Below, piece after piece: positions 59,901-64,000 of a stretch of 64,000 nucleotides of DNA. The DNA is from Clavelina lepadiformis (Eukaryota; Chordata; Ascidiacea; Aplousobranchia; Clavelinidae). The DNA is taken from NCBI RefSeq assembly GCF_947623445.1, contig NC_135244.1, positions 19,468,860 to 19,532,859 on the forward strand. The letters are read 5' to 3'. Position 1 is the stretch's first letter. Every line of letters starts with the position of its first letter. The position numbers were made by a program, and so were the translations under genes. The notes under the pieces were generated by a model. It saw nothing but the letters and a program-made list of their open reading frames with translations. It did not search any database and was not told the DNA's origin.

Positions 59901-60875
59901 GTGCCACTGATTTAATCTATTAGGCCTATATTTATACTTTAAGTCGTCACCGCTTGATGTCAAATCATCACACTTTAGATACTAGATGAATCATGCTATT
60001 CGAATGATTCAGTAAGCAAAACGACGTAGGTTAGGCCAAATTTTACGTCCATAGTCTTTACCATAGAAAAATTTTTTGCTATGAATATTTTTGTTTCAGC
60101 GTTTTTACGAAGTATAGCAAAAGAAAGCATGTGTAGAATATTAAAACATGATGCAACTTTCAAGCCTAGTTATATGCCATTGGTGTCAAAGTGTAGTCTG
60201 TAGCCTGTACCGTACTTTGTTTTTATCTTTAGATTTCCGACCATCTGCAACATCGCCTCCTGAATTATCATCTCCTGTTGGAAAAGGGAAACACAGTGAA
60301 GTTATAATTAAGTGGGCTGGAATATCAAAAGCGTTAAAGGAACGGTAGGCCTACTTGCATAGCGATCGTTTCCTGACAGTACGACTAAGCGTAGATTTCC
60401 TTTAACTCTAGTACAAAGCATCGCATATAGGCTACTTTTGAGGCAATTACCAGTTCAAACAATTTATAACTTTACCGCATTCTGACAAAACTAAGACGAT
60501 GACTTCGGAAATATTGCGCATCACGGTTGCTACTTAGCTAACGGTTTAGATTGATATATATAAAACAAACACTTTACAAAATAAAAGCATTTAAGTAGCA
60601 ACATGCCAACCTTCGTTAGTCAGCGAAGAAGGGGACTTCATAATTGCTGATGTCGATACCCTTCTCATTAGCTTAACCGTCATACTTCGACGCCGTTTCG
60701 GTGTAATTTGATTCTGAAGTGAATCTTTATCTCCATTTTTTGCGTTTCCGTTTTCTTTCTTCTCTTTTCTTGTGGCAGCAGATGTCGTCGATTCTGCTGT
60801 TTTCAAGTCACTGCTGGATTTTTCCTGAAATGGGTTAAGCCCTTGACCAGCTTGTTCTTCTTTGATCGACTCCAT
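44781..60875 (-). CDS. EXOC6: Exocyst complex component Sec15 (EXOC6/EXOC6B) with NPF-rich insert
   Basis: Common exons: 56922-56757, 56583-56399, 56195-55991, 55853-55377, 51366-50488, 48715-48516, 48350-48230, 48054-47983, 47876-47690, 47237-47111, 46785-46674, 46552-46391, 46163-46011, 45834-45693, 45483-45297, 44901-44781. Alternative 5' exons are described separately. All junctions are GT-AG and phase-compatible. Sec15 tethers secretory vesicles and binds Rab11/Sec4-type GTPases. Signatures: MCNFHYQGFIESITEL, RYYSALKTLEQLEH, VDFSPVYKCLHIFG, FFVVEDHVLHTAPNL, KNLIVIFADTLK, LLLTRTLASGLQ, VGVSTFKDARNETE, KVAQTACMSACQHI, DLFLSWDWSSYLADYG, RVNPGTALTLLEK and a last exon with LLETVVRQLRGIVNG. 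The shortest form (start 57595) has 1210 residues, against about 800 in other animals. The excess is one 452-residue disordered insert in the usual linker after the N-terminal helical part. The 4-kb intron inside the insert carries a MULE transposon. Confidence 0.95.
49627..50115. mobile_element. hAT-type MITE in an EXOC6 intron
   Basis: Ends CAGGGTCGTCTAAACCCTGG and inverted CAGGGTGGTCCAAGACTG; flanked by ACATAGGC (49619-49626) and ACATAGAC (50116-50123), an 8-bp duplication with one mismatch. The 489-bp interior begins with GCGGGCCACATGTAGCCCGC, typical of hAT MITEs. Confidence 0.85.
50488..51366 (-). CDS. EXOC6: EXOC6 insert exon 2 (NPF/DPF, low complexity)
   Basis: This 293-codon exon is phase 0 at both ends, so it could be skipped without frameshift. 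It encodes a hydrophilic, S/T/P/E/K-rich segment with DPFES, DPFNPFVDNEEPRD, a basic PPRRKKKKLAGKP patch and a helical end (RARLVEDMVSSKWRKIRDWQ). The acceptor is TTTAACAG and the donor AAT|GTATGTA. No counterpart is known to me in other Sec15 proteins. Confidence 0.85.
51606..51832 (+). repeat. Left terminal array of the MULE, 15 units
   Basis: Units are 15 or 16 bp, all ending in a form of ATCGAA. Three main kinds alternate irregularly: AGACACTTTATCGAA, CGACAGCTGATCGAA and CGACAGTTAATCGA. Irregular alternation suggests unequal exchange or slippage within the array. Confidence 0.95.
52224..52412 (+). pseudogene. hAT transposase C-terminal (dimerisation) fragment
   Basis: The 62-codon frame contains MLGSTYTCEQMFSTMKF, KSKLRSRISDAYLENVL and PPDVEKL, which match the C-terminal dimerisation region of hAT transposases and their domesticated GTF2IRD2/ZBED relatives. 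Nothing upstream preserves the catalytic part. It lies within the MULE boundaries, so it was captured or inserted there. Confidence 0.75.
52788..54143 (+). CDS. MULE-family transposase with N-terminal FLYWCH zinc finger
   Basis: From ATG 52788 the protein has 451 residues; the frame is open upstream to 52653 but that part is hydrophobic and probably not translated. Residues 1-65 form a FLYWCH-type finger (GFLYVRDKTTNGVTYWRC, then EHSHPP). The MULE DDE core follows: D173 in CDGTF, D235 in TIDFEMAAYN and E368 in NNSIEGWHNAF. Between the second D and E lies GCLFHFGQC, with the histidine and cysteine usual for MULE enzymes. There is no stop or frameshift, so the copy may still be active or was so recently. 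No intron is needed. The enzyme would cut at the terminal arrays and join to a new target. Confidence 0.92.
   Translation: MEFILSDKGKRKLALDGFLYVRDKTTNGVTYWRCEDYLKCKSRLSTAEDDSLKRAPSEHSHPPNPARVIVARAQASMRDRAINSDERTSNIIQRETQDISLATAGALPKATSLKRMIQRKRVCPEGIGLMDELRVTPRGEAFVIEEDDENEFYMFASQKNLDILNKCANWFCDGTFDVAPLGYQLYTIHALVDENRTVPLVYTVTENKSEAVYNRIFGLLEQQRPGIAPETVTIDFEMAAYNALSSSFPRAEILGCLFHFGQCSFRKIQALSLQRWFNEDAEHALRIKCFQALAFVPPEDVVQRFEDFLATFSDDDEQHLSEYIDYFENTWIGRLCRRNRRQPLFPIRCWNVFHRVQDDLPRTNNSIEGWHNAFSKRVSISHPTLRRLVKKIKQEQGSNELLIEQLSAGIDGPPRKKRYDAVNQRLRSIVENYDSTNMDIKSYLRAIAHNL
54744..54970 (-). repeat. Right terminal array of the MULE, 15 units
   Basis: The inverse of the left array: same number of units and same total length, but the order of unit variants differs, for example two consecutive TTTCGATCAGGTGTCG units that have no such pair on the left. 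Confidence 0.95.
55377..55853 (-). CDS. EXOC6: EXOC6 insert exon 1 (five NPF motifs)
   Basis: This 159-codon exon is phase 0 at both ends. It has five NPF tripeptides: NPFDEI, NPFDDP, NPFTQE, NPFLDE and NPFFDT (codons at 55615-55623, 55563-55571, 55545-55553, 55493-55501, 55443-55451). Each is followed by acidic residues within a few positions, the context favoured by EHD-type EH domains. The rest is acidic or basic low-complexity sequence. The acceptor is TGATCAG and the donor GAG|GTGTGT. Confidence 0.88.
57459..57799 (-). CDS. EXOC6: EXOC6 alternative N-terminal exon, downstream form
   Basis: It ends HERILNEIETTDTAFIGASLR with the final Arg codon split AG|GTTGGT, and joins common exon 56922 in phase. 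This is the canonical Sec15 N-terminal motif. The frame is open from ATG 57799 (giving two hydrophobic stretches, IAIITVCLACLLLSWYLATY and NLFVFTSGCIVYV) or can start at ATG 57595 (MEFEDEKYDK). A potential acceptor (TTTACTTCAG) near 57688 would let it act as an internal exon following a phase-1 donor. I favour the 57595 start for the cytosolic form. Confidence 0.75.
57800..59055. other. EXOC6 alternative-promoter region
   Basis: This stretch separates the two alternative N-terminal exons and would contain the promoter of the short form if it has its own. It holds a perfect 17-bp direct duplication (GGCTAAGCGTGCGTTTG, 57925-57960). I see no further gene. Confidence 0.45.
59056..59224 (-). CDS. 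EXOC6: EXOC6 alternative N-terminal exon, upstream form
   Basis: Between acceptor CCTTGGCAG and donor GAG|GTAAGT it encodes VVEEIRKTPKNTKL... and ends EYAHDIIIQEIERGFFLGPALR in two pieces (HDIIIQEIERGFF, LGPALR). The end is homologous to the canonical HERILNEIETTDTAFIG exon at 57.5 kb and stops at exactly the same codon position (Arg split AG|). It therefore joins the same common exon and replaces that motif. It needs a phase-1 donor upstream, available at 59601 or 60611. Confidence 0.8.
59601..59850 (-). CDS. EXOC6: EXOC6 optional 5' exon
   Basis: Acceptor TTGCTAG, strong donor TCAG|GTAAGA, phase 0 in and phase 1 out. It encodes a T/S/P/K-rich segment with STPKRNFFRTMSQSAIKRG and KISVPPPQVDQPEE, probably disordered. 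It can follow the earlier (phase 0) donor of the first exon and leads to 59224-59056. Confidence 0.7.
60611..60875 (-). CDS. EXOC6: EXOC6 first coding exon of the long form
   Basis: It starts at ATG 60875 (MESIKEEQAGQGLNPFQEK), thus bringing another NPF (60828-60836). Two donors fit: AGG|GTATCG at 60660 (phase 0, leading to exon 59850-59601) and GAAG|GTTGGC at 60611 (phase 1, leading straight to exon 59224-59056). The gene would then give 1376 or 1309 residues. The end repeats the TPKRRRSM...SAIMK pattern also seen in the next exon. Confidence 0.7.
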
Positions 60876-61460
60876 GGTTATCCCAGCATGGTGTTAGCAG
60901 CAACAACCAGAATTTTGAAACATACAAAAATCCCCACGTTAGGATTAGATGTGGTTCTGTGCAGTCAAGCTTGTTTTAAAATGACATCTTAACAACGGAA
61001 CATGAAAAACTGATAAAGGAAGTGGTCATTTTTTCGCAAGTATAGGATAAAACTGAGAAAAGACAAGCAAGAAACATTTGCTTGGTGAATCGGAATCAGA
61101 ATCACATTCAAAAATATATTTGAGTTACGTTGAAGTTAGTATGTGACAAATGTCATGTTAGCTTGACGGAACTTACAACCAGAAAAAATCTCCTCAAAAG
61201 CTCAAATAAACAGATTATTTATTAGCAGTAAATTGCCAGTTCTAGCTTGTGATGCTTTGATGACGCAATGGTACCAAATCGCTTGTTTCACATTTTCTCA
61301 TCCCGCGTTATCATCTAAAATCTGTTAGTTTTGTAACTTAAAATTCTTGCACAAGCAATCAAAAACTCTTCAACGTGACCTTTCACACTTTCTAATATAC
61401 CTAGCCTAAACAACTATGCCATTACGTACTACAACTACAATATAGCAGTAATGGATATAC

Positions 61461-61504
61461 AGTACATACATACATATATATACATACATACATACGTACA
61501 TAAT
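61461..61504 (+). repeat. ACAT/CATA microsatellite
   Basis: A run of CATACATACATATATATACA followed by further CATA units. Confidence 0.9.
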
Positions 61505-63373
61505 ACAGTAATGCTTGTGGCTGCTCTGGCCTGAAGACTTTGCGTTTCCTTCTTGCTATTATTAACTACACAATGGAAGTGAATAAACTCTCTCAGCATT
61601 GAAACTGCACTGGTGTATTTTGAATATTCCCTTGCTAATTCAATGAAATGTTATTTTCCTCGTCGAATAAAACGCAATAACATTCACAGCTAAACAGCTC
61701 CGTAGCTGACACTGATTTTGTGCATTAAAACTGCAATAGTACGGACAAAAGCCAACGTTTAGCGCGTTAAACTCAGTGCTTGTTTTTGCTGTCATTGAAT
61801 GGAAGTGAGTTCAATTGAACGGTCTGCACGCATAATAGCTATAGGTCCGGCCGACATGACAGGCATTTGACAGGAAGTCTCGTTTCTGGTTTTATATTAA
61901 TAAACCAATCACGAATTTTGTGTTTTCTCTTACACTCTTACAGGCCATAACAATGCGCATGCTGGGAATGACAATGCATTGACCGCCTTCAATACGCGCG
62001 TTACGTCAGGCTTAGTTCGATTAGGTAATGACGACACCCAGAGGTTGGCACGGTGCAATCATTTTTGCCTTGTTACTGATTAAGCTTGCATTCCCATGGT
62101 GGCGCCGCATACAAAGAGTATTGGATGTGACCTGTTTGCAAACATTGATCGCAGAATCTGGTGAGCTGTCAAAAGGACGTTAGTGCTTATGTCGTCATTG
62201 TATACATTTTTGCCATATACCTCTTCATTGAAGCGGTCCGCTTTACTGCTGTGGGCTAATGTTCGCATTTGGTTAATCATTAAACAAAATGTTAAATTAC
62301 TTACTGCATGACGTTTATTGTCTACACTCTACATACTTGTTTGTTGCATGCTCTTGCTACAAAATATAAAATAAATTTTGGCGATATACTGCAAAATGAA
62401 AATGGAATCATACCTCGAATTTACAGTCAATTTTTCTTTGTATTTTTTCAATTGCAACGCAGCATAATAAACAAATTATAATTTCAAATTGTCTTATACT
62501 TTGTATTGGTAACTTCCGATGCTTGTTGAATGAGATTGGCGTCACAGCCATAAGTCAATATGGCACCCCTTAATCTAGGCCTGAATGCTGACGGTTGGCG
62601 ATACTCATATTGCTTAGGTTATAACCAAAAGAATATTTTCTCACGCATGGTGTGTGTTAAGTTTAATCCTATTCGTTTCCATCAGTTTGTTTTGACTTAA
62701 CTTTTGCTGGGCTGCCTTTTTGATGCCGTTGAATACGGGCATTCGATTGTCCGCAGAAATGTTGTAACAAAATATTAGTTGTGACATTGTTTAACCGAGA
62801 ACTTAATGTAGGCTACGTAATATGAAAAAACGTTCTTCATTTAACGTAATCTTAATCGAGGTTATGTTAGAAATTACCAAATTACAGAATGCCGATCGTA
62901 TTAGGTCAGCTTTGATTTTAGACCAATAATATTTTCTCCAATTGTTGTTGTTGGATTTTGTTTGCAAAAGGATCTGTCAGCCCGTCTATGAAGTCTAAGT
63001 CCAATAAGTTGCTTGTTAGGGGAATGCTGCATATGGCACTGCACGATGCGGTTTAAATATTAACCACATGTTATGTGTAACTTACAGTTTATACCAATGG
63101 GTGTTAGCTCGGATTTCAAAGCAAGCAAATGAATGCTTTATTTTAACGTAGTCTATATATTGCTTTACTTTGAGTTTTGACAAATTTTAAATGCGGGTTT
63201 GTAATTTCTTTTGAGATTAGTTTTAACGTTTTGCAAGTTATCTTTGTATCGCTTGATGATGTCAGAAAAAAATGCAACAAAAGGTGAAGACTTAATTTAT
63301 AAAAATTTAAATATAAACTGCATTAAGGCTTAGTCCCTGTATGATTAGCCTAAGTTATAGTGTTTGGTGTTAT

Positions 63374-63412
63374 GTAAGGCTTTTTTGTAAGGCTTTTTTG
63401 TAAGGCTTTTTT
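63374..63412 (+). repeat. Short tandem repeat before the last gene's acceptor
   Basis: Three units of GTAAGGCTTTTTTG. The pyrimidine runs sit 30-60 bases before the acceptor at 63441 and could act as its polypyrimidine tract. Confidence 0.8.
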
Positions 63413-63441
63413 TTCTTTTTTGTTTGATTTCGGTTAAACAG

Positions 63442-64000
63442 GTGGGTCCAGCTGCTCGGAGGAGCTCCAAATAATTAAAGCAAGCTTAAAGGGCAACAAC
63501 GTTCAGGAAGCAGTCAAAAGAGTTAAAGCACTTACTTGCTCAACTGTACCGGGAGTCGTCGTCGAGGAGGAACGTGACGTCATTCTAAATGATATTGTTG
63601 AGGTTGCAAAAATGTTTCAAAACGAATCGGAATTTGTCATATTAATAAACCTTCTGACATGGTCACTTGAGCTGTTAAAACGAATCGAAGAAGAAACGAC
63701 TTGCTTTCAAAGACTAACTGAGTGGGGGAACTTGGTAGCAATGGCAACACGTTCAATGAGGAGGAACGTCATGAAGACAGAGATCGAGAATCATGCTCTG
63801 CCATTCCAGCAAAGTCTTCTAGCAACTATTCAGGCAGTAAATTGCGATAAAGGAAGCGCAAAAAAAGAAACGGAAGCTTTGTGCCTTTACTTTCTAGCTG
63901 GCTGTGACGTCGCTTTAGAAAACAACCACCAAGCTGAAGAAAATTGCCAAATGGCAATTTTAGCCATGAAAGATGGTTGTGGGGACGGCATGAAAAAGAA
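63442..64000 (+). CDS. Partial gene, helical (TPR-like?) protein of unknown function
   Basis: After the acceptor CGGTTAAACAG one frame (first full codon at 63444) stays open for 185 codons to the end of the window, with strongly coding-like composition. The other two forward frames hit stops at once. There is no in-frame ATG near the exon start, so an upstream exon must supply a phase-1 donor. The product is an all-helical, acidic/basic protein (VKRVKALTCS, FVILINLLTWSLELLKRIEE, ALCLYFLAGCDVALENN). The last part resembles a TPR helix pair. I do not recognise the family. Confidence 0.7.

Larger units (their letters stand above)
60876..63441. other. Intergenic region upstream of EXOC6
   Basis: It holds the presumed EXOC6 long-form promoter, a CATA microsatellite (about 61461-61504) and, near 63374-63412, three tandem units of GTAAGGCTTTTTTG. 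The open frame at 62080-62280 (minus) has no recognisable homology. An upstream exon of the gene at the right edge may lie here but I could not identify it. Confidence 0.45.

Noticed and set aside
62080..62280. Minus-strand 66-codon frame upstream of EXOC6 as another 5' exon
   Set aside because: No acceptor/donor pair of suitable phase, no resemblance to Sec15 or another family.

Overview
This is animal nuclear DNA: AT-rich, intron-bearing, and full of short transposable elements. Its single-copy proteins (DNMT1, TDP-43, PUS10, exocyst Sec15) are close to their vertebrate forms, and introns are mostly compact. Strong 3' splice acceptors lie a few bases to a few tens of bases upstream of several start codons (the nucleotidyltransferase, TARDBP and DNMT1 genes), as expected where mRNAs receive a trans-spliced leader. 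I infer an invertebrate deuterostome, most likely an ascidian tunicate. The genus cannot be told from the sequence.

Layout. 1-3.2 kb is intergenic, with a SINE copy. 3.25-5.49 kb holds a single-exon gene for a GlnD/DUF294-like nucleotidyltransferase with C-terminal TPR-like helices. Two five-exon copies of a Kua/TMEM189 (plasmanylethanolamine desaturase-family) gene follow at 6.1-7.6 and 17.2-18.7 kb, about 11.1 kb apart. Between them lie a hAT MITE (9.3-9.7 kb), a decayed 2-kb TIR transposon (10.2-12.2 kb) and a LINE fragment (14 kb). DNMT1 occupies 26.2-21.0 kb (minus), with both BAH domains and the methyltransferase in one 2,959-bp exon. TARDBP runs 31.5-38.5 kb (plus, six exons). PUS10 runs 41.8-39.4 kb (minus, six exons). 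The exocyst subunit Sec15/EXOC6 spans 60.9-44.8 kb (minus, up to 20 exons). A further gene enters at the right edge (63.4-64.0 kb, plus).

The most unusual locus is EXOC6. The linker between its N-terminal coiled-coil part and the conserved C-terminal part is expanded by two exons to 452 residues, carrying six NPF and two DPF motifs. This suggests direct docking to EH-domain or adaptor proteins of the recycling endosome. The gene also has two alternative, homologous N-terminal exons with identical splice phases, implying isoforms with distinct N-termini. The intron between the two NPF exons holds a 3.4-kb Mutator-like (MULE) transposon with an apparently intact FLYWCH/MULE transposase. Its two ends are inverted arrays of 15 tandem copies of a 15-16-bp unit, each array 227 bp long.

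Exon structures below were built by hand from reading frame, splice-site dinucleotides, phase consistency and family knowledge. No alignment or RNA evidence was available.
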